This document shows, piece by piece, positions 12,501 through 23,100 of a stretch of DNA of 64,000 nt. Source of the stretch: Pomacea canaliculata (taxonomy: Eukaryota; Mollusca; Gastropoda; Architaenioglossa; Ampullariidae). The stretch is taken from contig NC_037593.1 in assembly GCF_003073045.1 (NCBI RefSeq), positions 1,045,525-1,109,524 of the forward strand. Direction: 5' to 3'. Every line of letters begins with the position of its first letter. Position 1 is the first letter of the stretch. The translations under genes were made by a program, and so were the position numbers. Below the pieces are notes generated by a model, which saw only the letters and a list, made by a program, of their open reading frames with translations, had not been told where the DNA came from and ran no database searches.

Positions 12501-13822
12501 GTAGAACTATTCAGTGTGGTTAATGCATAAAAGAGTTGTGCTTTTTGCCTACTTATAAACATGTTTATAGTCACCTCACAAAAGTAAATGATCTGCCACA
12601 TTATCGATGAAATGACATCAAAATAAAGATACCTCTCACACTAACGTTCAGAACCTTCTTCCACCATCAAGTAGAACTGTTTTTTGTTTTTTTTAAACTT
12701 TGTGTTCAAGTGAACTCTTAAGAAGTATATAGCTTAAAAATCAGGGTGAGAGATGCATAAAGCTCTAGAAAATTGGAAAAATCTGTTTGGCACTAGAAAG
12801 TTCTTTTAGGTATTTGAGCAGCTTTATGCAATTAATTAAATTTGAATATTCATGAATGATATTAACAGATTTAGTGTCTCTGCTCATAACACTTAAACAT
12901 ACTTGAGGCAGCTATATTTATATCTACAATATTTATTTTGAAACTTCATGTTACGTAGATTTTCATACTTACCGAAGGTGTCTGTATTGTTTAGGAGGTT
13001 TGTAAATAACGGCGACGAGACAGAGATGCTCTTCCCAAATGTGCAGCTGACACCAGGTGAGGTTGAGTGCATTTTGGAGATTGCTGTTGATGAGGGCTTA
13101 GCTGTACAGCGACGAGGGACGGTAAGTTTTGTTTAACCTTTAGTATTGTTCTGTCTTTTTTGGGGGTCAAATGTATCTAGTTAATTATATCTGATGCAAT
13201 AAATTGTTAGAAATACATTCAGCAGATCTTTTGTGACTATTTTGCTCACAAGAGTTTGGACATTCTATCATCCTTAGAATCGATATCGGTGCCAGACAGC
13301 ATCTCCTGTGATATTCTTCTAGGATGCTCTCTGACCCAACTTCGACCAGTCTCTGATGCTGATATAAAGGCGATCATTCTGAAAGCCAAGCCAACAACTT
13401 GTCAGTTAGACCCAATACCCACAAGCCTTCTTGAGTGCTTAGATATTTTATTCCATCTATTACAGTGTAAATGTCAGCTTGTCATCAGGTGCTTTCCCAT
13501 CTTTGTTTAAAAATGCCCTGGTGAAGCCACTTCTTTAGAAATCCACGCTTGATGTCGAATGTGTTGAACAATTGTTGCCCAGTTTCCAACTTGTCTTTTC
13601 TCTCAAAGATCACAGAGAAAGTAGTGTTGACACAACTCTGGGGCTACTTACAAGAGCACCAGTTCATCCCCCATGCTCAGCATATCGACCTTTTCACAGA
13701 ACTGAAATGCAGTGTGCTGGTGCTGCCAACATGTACAGTGATGTTGCCACTCAATGCTTTTCGTTCTTGTTTTACAGGGTAACAGTGTGAGGATAGCGCT
13801 GATGAAAAAGACGAAGAGATAA
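3518..13822 (+). CDS. FKBP6: FKBP6-like inactive peptidyl-prolyl isomerase / TPR co-chaperone, 14 coding exons
   Basis: Coding exons: 3518-3532, 5047-5149, 5265-5486, 6770-6859, 8634-8765, 9017-9087, 10666-10725, 11036-11095, 11303-11518, 11722-11831, 11990-12063, 12312-12393, 12995-13121, 13778-13822. They total 1407 nt (468 aa), with GT-AG borders and continuous phase. Domain order: acidic N-terminus, FKBP domain (about residues 85-190; PFDSS, MKKGEISRFLFKP, YGAMGCG, IPPN, FDIELLSF), then three TPRs (GNERYNQNTFGKALSSYKKA; VNLNIAQCLLNL; KAKAFQQQGRFDEAEKFYFRA), a KEICLRMF motif like the vertebrate FKBP6 end, and an extra tail of about 95 residues. The isomerase pocket is degenerate (DSRVLGFH where active FKBPs have EVIPGWE), matching the inactive FKBP6 class, which works with HSP90 in the piRNA/transposon-silencing pathway of germ cells. 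The 15-nt first coding exon is inferred from ATG, donor and phase only. Introns carry RTE, CR1-like, hAT-like and pogo-like insertions. Confidence 0.88.
4160..4690 (-). mobile_element. RTE-like LINE fragment (reverse-transcriptase C-terminus)
   Basis: In FKBP6 intron 1. Two minus-strand frames together encode the typical LINE C-terminal block: LRRILNIFWPNTITNEELH, then RRWRWIGHVL and RVALRWTPNDRRK, continuing in a second frame. The frame changes and internal stops show it is a decayed 5'-truncated copy. Assignment to RTE-type elements rests on the RRWRWIGH / LRWTP signature known from that clade. Confidence 0.75.
5171..5245 (+). pseudogene. Decayed tandem copy of the start of FKBP6 exon 3
   Basis: This intronic block repeats the splice-acceptor end and first part of exon 3 (about 5262-5335) about 90 bp downstream. 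The stretch 5200-5242 differs from 5290-5332 at only about two positions. The acceptor CAG|GAG of the functional copy is CTG|GAG here, and the copy carries an in-frame TAG and a one-base shift. It therefore sits inside a 115-bp intron and cannot act as an exon. Confidence 0.8.
5503..6169. mobile_element. Possible pogo/Tigger-like non-autonomous element
   Basis: A 667-bp AT-rich block starts 16 bp after the exon 3 donor of FKBP6. The left end CAGTAATTCCTCGCCAC and the right end (reverse complement CAGAACTGCCCGCAATAACC) are imperfect inverted repeats of the CAG..CCTCGC type seen in Tigger/pogo MITEs. A TA dinucleotide precedes the left end; the right flank reads ATA, so the TA duplication is imperfect. 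It is non-coding. Confidence 0.45.
9380..9990 (-). mobile_element. RTE-like LINE fragment
   Basis: In FKBP6 intron 6. The minus strand encodes ENILETDRFTYLGSIVNKDGG, KARHAFNSLCPIW and KTRIFNTNVKA, then after frameshifts the tail RQALTWNPQG near 9380-9420. These are hallmark blocks of RTE-clade reverse transcriptases. It is truncated and carries several stops, so it is inactive. Confidence 0.8.
10226..10399. mobile_element. hAT-like MITE, copy 1
   Basis: A 174-bp element in FKBP6 intron 6. Termini CCGCGGTTCTCAAAC and GGTTGAGAACAGCTG are imperfect inverted repeats of the hAT CAGNGGTTCTCAAA type. It is flanked by an 8-bp near-perfect duplication (CTCTAGAG at 10218-10225, CTATAGAG at 10400-10407). 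The interior, including GTTTCTTATACC.GTATTAGTG, matches the element at 58742. Confidence 0.85.
13240..13770 (+). mobile_element. CR1/L2-like LINE reverse-transcriptase fragment
   Basis: In the last intron of FKBP6. The first frame encodes LRPVSDADIKAIILKAKPTT and then CQLDPIPTSLL, and the second encodes CPVSNLSFLSKITEKVVLTQ. Both are conserved RT motifs of CR1/L2-type LINEs. Frameshifts and stops break it. Its 3' edge approaches within about 50 bp of the acceptor of the final FKBP6 exon. Confidence 0.8.
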
Positions 13823-13853
13823 AAATGTGCCCCCCAAAATAGATGTTATTCAA

Positions 13854-13859
13854 AATAAA
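13854..13859 (+). terminator. Polyadenylation signal of FKBP6-like gene
   Basis: AATAAA 32 bp after the TAA stop. A second AATAAA at 13906-13911 is an alternative. Confidence 0.5.
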
Positions 13860-13911
13860 CATTGGTTTTTTTTTAATTTTTAAAATGTGATTTGTATTGT
13901 CTTTTAATAAA

Positions 13912-16900
13912 GTTTAAATTTGAAGTTTTTGTGGAAACTAGACTGATTGGAGAGAGAGAGAGAATCTTGTCAGTGGCAGCAGGCACAATCCTTTCTGCCA
14001 TGCACTTTGACTAATCTGCTTCTAAAAATCAGGCAAGGATGGAAATTGATTTGGATGCACATTCAGCTGATGATCTGTTTGTGTGTGTGCACAGCACATG
14101 CACGAGGGAGAGTGATTAAGCTATATTATAATACTTATGGTTGTCATTTTCCACTGAATATTAGATACACAGTTAACCAATCAATCTGCAGTTGATAACA
14201 AGAGAAATCTTTTGCAGTTTGATCTTTGTTTGTACAGCTGTCTCCACTAGGCTTTTCTAGGAACAGTCTGATCAATGTAAGACATACAGATGAATTCCAT
14301 GTAATAGTACAAGTGAGAGAATAAATAAAAAGTGCACAGGGCAAATGGCACTATTTAAAATAATTTTCACCCTCATGATTGCCTGTATCCACTGTTAATG
14401 AGGCACACTCAGCTATGTATGTCCAGATAAATGATTAAAGATTTATTATTTGCACAGACACAAAAAGGCCTTGATAAAGAATTGCTGTATTATCGTATCT
14501 GCCAGAGTTACATTTTCCTGGTGTATGATCATTGCGGCATTCCTCGTGTAGCATTCACCTTTGAAGCTTTGAGAACAGGCAAAACCTGTAGATCCCATTA
14601 GCAATGTTGCTACCATTCTCCTAGTATCACTTAAGTCTTAAGACAATGTATAAGGTCCCTGTGGGTATGAAAGGCTCGATAGAAATGATCACTGTTATGT
14701 GAGAAACCAGATTTCACAAGATTGTCTTGAAGTATTAACCATGTGGAGACTATAGGCAAGGAAAATCATTCAAATAGAACTTAAGAGCAGACTTGCGACT
14801 TCTGGCATTAGCTGCTACTTCAAGCTGGTACATAAAGATTATTTTCAGGTGGACTGACTGTTTCTTCCTTCTGTTTTTGTTGTAATGTCAAATGTAGCTT
14901 GCACACAATATTTTAAGTAGTTGAGTCAAAAGGGAAGCTTCTAACAGATAATACAACCAACACACTTATGGTGCACCAGTTCACTTGTACAATATTTGAG
15001 ATGCACCAAAGTGCACCTCAATCATACCCACACTCACATCAGATTTCCAGTTTAATGAAGACATGTAATGAGGTACCAATCTGCTGCCATCTACACAAAA
15101 ACGTTTCATTGAAGAATCCATTTAGTCCTTTCATTCTAGACCATGGCAAGCAAGATGCACATGGTAACTCATTTTAAAAGAGATCGGTAGCCTGAAAAAC
15201 ACTGATGCATTTTGTGGTTCCTTTATGTGTTGAGTGAAAAACTAATGTTACAACAATAATATAGTAAGTTCTGAGGACTGGTGCCATGTCCTGAGATAAA
15301 ATGTGTATTCCAGAGATGAGATCTGGACCCACGTCTCAATGTCTTCGTGACAAATGTTCCCTCGCTAAGCCAGGGACTCCTACATTAAATTGTACATAGA
15401 CACACATCCGTAACAATGGAACATTTTACAGCACATAAAATCAATCCTAAAATCTGTGGAAACATCAGATTCTTCTAAAACACAGAACACTTCTGGTTCT
15501 ACAGCACATTACAGAATACTGATATAAAATGACACAATTGAAATAAAAGCCTTTAGACAAAAATTATGCTTTTCTCATGTTTCCACTCTACTGGCCTACA
15601 AACCCTTGGAATACGCTAGCCATGCTCTTTTAATAGCAAGTAAAAAGTTAAAAAACTGCAAAATAAATACAATTACAAATATTTACAACCAAGTTTACAC
15701 TGGGCAGCAGATCATATATCACCTTTGATAAAAAGTTTTAATACATGTATTTTTCTCTCATTTTTCTTGTATGCATGCACGTGTATATGTGCACACATAA
15801 GGCAGACGGACTTTGTGTCAAGTGGAGAAAACCATTGTAGTTATTTGCTGCTACACTCCACAACCATCTATTGATGCATTTTTTACAGATGACAAGCAAC
15901 AAAATGTCAAGTTCCTCAATAGGTACTGGGTTGTATGACAGATTTAGGTAAACATGCCAGTTACCATAATAGCATGTATATATGGTTGATGATTTCCTGT
16001 TCAACATATTTCCACATTCCAAAATGCATTGTTGCATGCACTTAACTAAAGTGATATTTAATCTGGATCATCTTGCTGTGATGTTTGTTCAATGATCTTA
16101 TTAGGAAAACATTAGATATAGGATTTTAAAAAAAAAGTGGTAGCAGTTTACATCCATCATAAGCACTTTTTGGGGTCATGACAGGTAAAATTTTTGTACT
16201 TTCAAAAACAGTAGAAGAAATGACCAACTGTTTTACTAGTTATACTAATGAGATGTGCATAATGTATGGAAAATGTTAGGCAGATAAACTGGCCAAGGTG
16301 GTGTTGCAAGCACTGCCTACATTCTCACTAGGTTCACACTGGATATGGTGGTAAACACAAATAGCCAAGGCACAGGTAAACTCACAACGTCACACAAAAA
16401 GGCAAATATAAATATCACCTGGTAAATAAACTCTGCATATTGTACTCTTGTATTACTCGAGCAAAATTAACTGCTGCTTTTAAAAGAAGTGAGTACCGAT
16501 CTCATAGGTAGGCCTGTACATTAGCATGCCAAGTGTCAGCACTGGTTCCTTGATACACTGTACACTTAAGCATGTATCAGCTGATCAGGCACAATATTAT
16601 GATTCACTGGGGCACTTCAATCAACATTATCTGCCTCTCTTGCATCAGCTTCCATGGATGAGCACAATGGAAGATGCTCTTCTGAAACACTTTGAGTCTG
16701 AAAATCCTAAACACATTTTCACATTTTGGCCTGCTGCAGTAATTGCTAAGGCACTCCCACGATGTTTGTACTTATCCTTTAGATGCACTTGTGATACAAA
16801 TAAGGACATCCTGAGGTCAGCTAAAACCCTTCCCTGCTGACACCTCATTTTTTGTGTGGACTCTTGTTTCAATCTCAGTAGCTGCCCTTACTGTAAGAAG

Positions 16901-17182
16901 ACTATACATGGCAGTCACACCATAGAAGCTTCTCTCTGCTAGAAATGAAAGGATTGTAATCCAGCTCCTGGCTACATTAGCTTTGTGAGGAGGTTATTGC
17001 GGTTCAGGAGAGAATAAAGGTTGTGTCACAGTCGCCTCCTCTGATGTCCACCATCTATCCTCACTCCTTACACCTGGGCAAGTCTGACATCGGCAGTTCT
17101 CTGCTCCTGCTAAGATCTCTAAAACCAACCTGACCTGCAGATTGCGAGACATAACTTTCGAAAAATTTTCATTTCTTGGCAT
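13912..17182. other. Convergent intergenic region between FKBP6 and RSKR
   Basis: About 3.3 kb between the two stop codons, presumably holding both 3' UTRs. It is AT-rich with a short GA repeat near 13950-13962 and the SINE-like block at 15310-15385. No conserved frame was recognised. Confidence 0.5.
15310..15385 (-). mobile_element. tRNA-derived SINE head (degenerate)
   Basis: Read on the minus strand, it has an A-box-like TGGCTTAGCGAGG and, 29 nt further, a B-box-like GGGTCCAGATCTC. The text after the A box (ACATTTGTCAC..GAC..) resembles the SINEs at 27036 and 33405. It is short and degenerate. Confidence 0.5.
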
Positions 17183-20100
17183 TCAGACAAAAACAGGTAC
17201 GGCATCAGGCGGGAGGTTCCAACGGCAGTTTGTACTGTCAAACTGAATTCAAGAAGGAAAGAAAAAAAAAAACCATTTGAATTTGGCAACTGAACCAAAC
17301 TGCATTCTAATGTATTAAGTAATATACTCATAAAAATTGTTTTTAATTTGAATTTTTTTTAGAATTCTACAATCCTAGGATTTTAATAATGGAAAAATGG
17401 CCTTTAGTGGTAATTTGTTCTTCCCCATCAAGATTTTAATACTTAATTTTATCCACACCATCTGTTTATAGCACTGTGTCTTGACATAAACAAATTTTAA
17501 ATTACTACCAAGGGGCGTACTTCCCTTACTTTTCTCCACCCAAACATACTCAAGTGTACAAATAACAGCTGAATGAATGTGCACTCACCCCTTCAAACAG
17601 GTCCTTTTCTCGGTTTTCAACAAGATGAGGTGCCCAGCTCATACCAGACATTGGGAAAAAATCTTCAGGCACAAAATCTATGGGTGACAACTGCACAAGG
17701 AAATGTCACAGTTGTACAACATCGCAGTTCACTGACTAATCCAGACAAAAAAAAGAAATTATTTGCTTACATGGTCACTGACCTATGCTAAATGATCATA
17801 TATTGTGGATTCCCATGATTGATGACCTATGCCTACAGTTCACATATTGTGGGTTTAAATCAGGGGTGCCCAATTTACGACCTGAGCGCGATATCTGGCC
17901 CGCAAAGGTGCCCCATCTGGCTCGCTCATTTTAACCAGACAGAACATTTCATTTTTAACATGATTCTGGCAAAACCTCCATGTTCTGGCCTGTGAGATTT
18001 TATATCATGTCCTGTCCAGCCTTCAGGTGAGAAAAGGTTGGGCACCACAGGTTTAAATAGTCAGTGCTCTATGCCCAAAGACTGTATAATGCAGACTCAT
18101 TGTGATCTGTACCTAAAGGCACTTGGTTATGGAGTGGCCCACTCCCCAAAAAAACACTAGTCGAAAACTCATGGTGACACAATTTTGCTGTGATTCTGCA
18201 AAATAGATAAACAAATGTCTGATAGAACTCACCTTTTTATCAAGCAGGTCTGTGAATACCAGGTCTCTGAAAAATGGCAAATCTTGCAAAATATCCAGAC
18301 TAGTAAGCCGTCGCTTAGGGCTTTTTGTTAGCAGCTGCAAAACAAGTTTGTTTCCTTGGTTTTTAAAGCCTGAACACAACATTTTAGTTCAACACAGCTG
18401 TTATTTCTGTTCTATATACATGCTGTAGACTACTTCCCAGAAGAGTGCAAATTCAAGACTGACCACTTCAGGTAAGACTTTTCACAGCTTAGTCTTTATT
18501 GTAGCTCATCCCCTTTACACTACAGACTTTCACACCTCTCACTGTAGCTCCATGTTTCCTTTGTACTTTCACAGCCTTCCTGTAGCCTGACAAGTCCTTG
18601 ACCTCACTGATCATCCTGACTATCTAGTACCCTCTAGTACAGACCTGAGCAAAGGCCGGCCCGCCTCCTGTCTCTGACCGGCCTGCCCGCTGGCAAAGGG
18701 ATAGTATATATGATATATCTACAGTATTGGGTAAAACTGGGTTAACTATATTAGTCCGGCCCTCTAAAACATCCCAATTTCTCATGCGGCCCCTTAGGAA
18801 AATTAATTGTCCACCCCTGCTCTAGTACCACTGCTGTCTACAGAGTTTCACACATACTTGTACTGTTAAACTATCTTATGGAATGCATACGAAATCAAAA
18901 AGGTGCATAAGCAGATTGTTGTTGGGACATACCCTGTTAACAACATCTTGAGCCTTATCACTGTAGCTGCTAGGAAGCAGGTAGGCGCAGTCAAACACTC
19001 TCTGAGCCATGTTTGTATGATTGTCTGCTCCTTCTACTGGGTACTGTGTTCAACAATCGTACAAGAACTATCACCATTAGAAACAACCACACATTGCATG
19101 TAAAAAAAATCTAGTTGGCTTTATAACTGACAACATAAATTACAAGGCTGCAGAATCAAGGGTAAGAAAAATTCTTGCTCCTTATTCTTATTTCTTTAGG
19201 CACAAACATTACTCTGCAGACAGCACACAGTAACATAATGAACATTGCCCTGCCAGTTACCAGAGTCAGAAGAAATATAAACATTTTCCTGCTAGACACA
19301 TCAGCGTTAATATCCTTTCATGAAAGCGGAACGCACAAGACAGGGATCACCTACCTTCCCCACCAGCATAGCGTACATGAGGATACCCAGAGACCACCAA
19401 TCTGCAGCATGGTCATAAGGGTAGACAGACAAGACCTCTGGTGCTGTAACACAACCAGCAACCTTATGATATTAGCATTATAAGCATTGTTCTTTACACC
19501 AATCAACATAGCTGTCAATAGTTGTGATTACAGCCAATTGTCTAGTTCACCTGCTCGTCTTCCTCTGCAGATTTATAACAATCCATCCTTACTGTTTGCT
19601 CCATGATTCCTCTTTGTGTCTTCTATATTTTGTTTTTTATTACTTGTCTGCATAATTGGTTCTTCTGTCCATGTCTCCTACTTGTCTTACACACTGAGAG
19701 CTTGCTTCACGAGTGTGATTATTTGCTATATAGATCACACATTTATTATTACATTATTATTAATATTAGAAATGGAAAGTACCCAGTCTACACACTGTGA
19801 CCTGAAATAGACATAATACCTGTGATTTTAGCATGAGAAAGACTGAATAACTGTTATATAATCTAAATAAACAATTGAGTAATGCATAAGCAATACCTAT
19901 ACAAAGCATTTAAAGAAAGCACAAGTGAAAATAGAGTATATTGGTCATATTGCATTGACATGACTTCATAAAATTTCCTCCAAGGAAACACCTGCTAATA
20001 TTTTTCTGGTGTCCAGTCACTTAATCCCCAGACACTTCATCCCCGACACTTCATCCCCTAGACTTTTAATCCCCAGACACTTCATCCCCAGACACTTAAT

Positions 20101-23100
20101 CCCCGACACTTCATCCCCAACACTCAAGAACAATTTTCATATCATATTGTTGAAGAACATTAAATTTACTAGCTTATATGAACTTTAACTAATGTTGTTG
20201 ATGTTCAAATGACGTTGAAGTTAAAAGCATGATTTCAATTTGAATTTCAATTAAATTTTTCGCTGACTTCATAATTTTTATAGTTAAGGATTTATTTTAG
20301 GGATTAAGTGTCTGGGGATGAAGTGTCTGGGGATTAAAAGTCTAGGGGATGAAGTGTCGGGGATGAAGTGTCTGGGGATTAAGTGACTGGGAACCTATTT
20401 TTCTATCACTTTGATTTAAATGTACTGCATAATACTTGTTTCATTATTAAAAAAAACAAGAAAACTCATTCTGGCATGGCTCTTACAATGATTTCCCTGC
20501 TCCAAGATCTCCATGCTTACAGATTAAACCTCTAATGATCATAAAATCACCTGCTATCCAAACTGCTACACAAAGAATTATAACATAAACATCATAAATT
20601 ATAAAAACATAAAACAGCACAAAACACAAATAATTTTTTTAATGCTTAAAAGGGGTAGAAAAGTATCTAGTGCATTATTGAACTAACCCATATACTGCAG
20701 TGTTCCACAAACAGTTCTTGTCTGACTTCCACCCTGAAGCCATTTAGCAAGCCCAAAGTCAGTCAGTTTCATGTGACCTAAACACAGAACAGACCAAATG
20801 TTGTTCTGCGAAACAGCCAGCTCAACCAAGAAAAGTAAGGTAGAATCTTACCATAAATACGAACTGAGCAAACACATAATTACAAACAGAACATCCACAT
20901 AACTACAGACTGAACATACACAAAATATTAATAACTGATCCCAAAGTTGACTTAGATGGAACAATCATGCAAAGGTGACTTGAGTAAATGCATATGCAGC
21001 ATACCTACTGTGTATGACCACCATCATTTATAATCTCACTGCTCAAAGGATATTTTCAATAATAAACAAGAATTGTCAGTCATATTAATTTAAATTACCA
21101 GTGCCTGTTTAAGCATAAGGCACCGATTAACGTACTGTAGCCAATATTCAGGTACTTACCTCTGGAATCCAACAGAATGTTTTCCATCTAAATAAAGACA
21201 AAGAAGAAATAAAAAAAATATAGCCTTTTACAGAAAAAATACACTTTTTATGTAGTGAGTAAAGGTAGGAAGTCAAACTATAACACATTTATCACAGTAA
21301 TAATGTCATGTTTTCCTTAAGGCTGACCAGCATCCATCTGTTTCTCAAGCTATGTACTAATAGGAAAGTATTCACAGAAATCATTCTATTGTCTGCTGTT
21401 TTCTAGTACATATCAAAGAAGTTGTGGTTATTTGTACCCCAACTATCAAATTTTGTTTAGAGTACATTGACACATTCCACATTATGTCTTTATTGTATCT
21501 TTCTCAATTCATCCATTTTTTTTCCTCCTTATCTCCACAAAAACTAATTTCCACCTATGAACTCCATATCTTCTGTTCATCAGTGCAAGCGCCTTTGAAC
21601 TTATACTGCTGTAACGCCCTCTGGAAACCTCTGCTCAAACAGCAGACTTCAAAGAATTTACAGCCAGCCACATGATATCCCATTCAGGTTTTTAGCCTGA
21701 GGATGGCAATTGTTGCAGTGCTAAGTGCTAATGCTTCATCACCTTCCTGCTTTCAAATTTAAAGCTGTTCATTGAATTGAAAGCTATCCAATTATTATCA
21801 ATTCTTGACATGGAGTTTCAAACAAGCAGGAGAATGCCACCAATTATTAGTGCAGCACTGCACCATGCATGCTCCACTATGCATTTAAATGTGTGATAGC
21901 AACAATATTTATCTGGGTGTTAAGCCTCAAACTCTCCAGCCTTCACAAAATGTTGAAGGAATGCTGCAAAGCAACATCCTACGATAATCTCTGCATTCAC
22001 TAAATTTTCCTTGAGGCTACTTGAGACATCTCCGAAAAGAATGTGTGGCGATACTATATACAGCCTTGCAAATAAGTGCAGGAGCCTGTGTCTGTGACAG
22101 AGCTAAATATAAAACTGATATCTGCATGAAATAACTTCCTCACCTACAATCTTCATGGTCAGCAAAATTTCTGTCAAATATTTTATTATCATCAGAGGAA
22201 CAGAAAAAAATAAAAGTTTTGTTGGCATGACTTTACAACATTACATTTTAAAAATCCAAATTTATGTTTACAAAAGACATTTCCCAACTATGTTTATGCT
22301 TGGTAGTTTTTAAGTGCTTAACCTCATACCACCTGGAAGATCTCACCTTGACATCTCGATAGATCACACCAGAATTATGCAGGTAATCTGAAAACAATGG
22401 TACAAATAACTGCCAAATTTCCTGGGCCTGCATAAACTTCAAATGTTAGAAAAGGAAAAGAGGTACACTGTTCAAGCAAAGTACCTAAAATGTTTTTTAA
22501 AATTTGTTTAGTTTGTCTCTGTTTCCGTTCCTTTTCTTACACACACATCAACCCCTCCCCCAATTTTCCAGAAACCAGTAACACACTCATGAAATGTCGT
22601 AAATCAATGACATTCACTTTATTTTTGTAACTTTTTTGTAGCTAAGTACTGAGCATCCAAGTTAAATTATAAGTTATAATAGGATTGATAAAGTTGGTAT
22701 TTGTCATTTATCACGAAAAACTTTACACTTTTAGCAAGGCAAGAATAAGCAAGGTGAAGCAGACATCTGGAAACTGTCGTCAAACTTTTCAACAGCAGAT
22801 TTCACCTGAGCTGTGTTGACTCTATATGCATTCTCTGGTTTACACACACACTACTTTCCTTTAAGCTTTTTTTTTTAAATAAAGAAACAAACCAAAAACT
22901 TCAAATTAATACAAAGTATTCACAAATCCTTCATGTAAAACACAGACTGGTTTTCCATTTAAAAAAAAAAAAAATGGCAAGCACATAGAATTTTAGTGTA
23001 CACTATAATTTCCAGGCTTACCTAACACTATCGCCATTTCAGCAGAGTAGATCTGAACCAACTTTTCTGGAAATGCTCCATGGAATGTCCACAATGTGAA

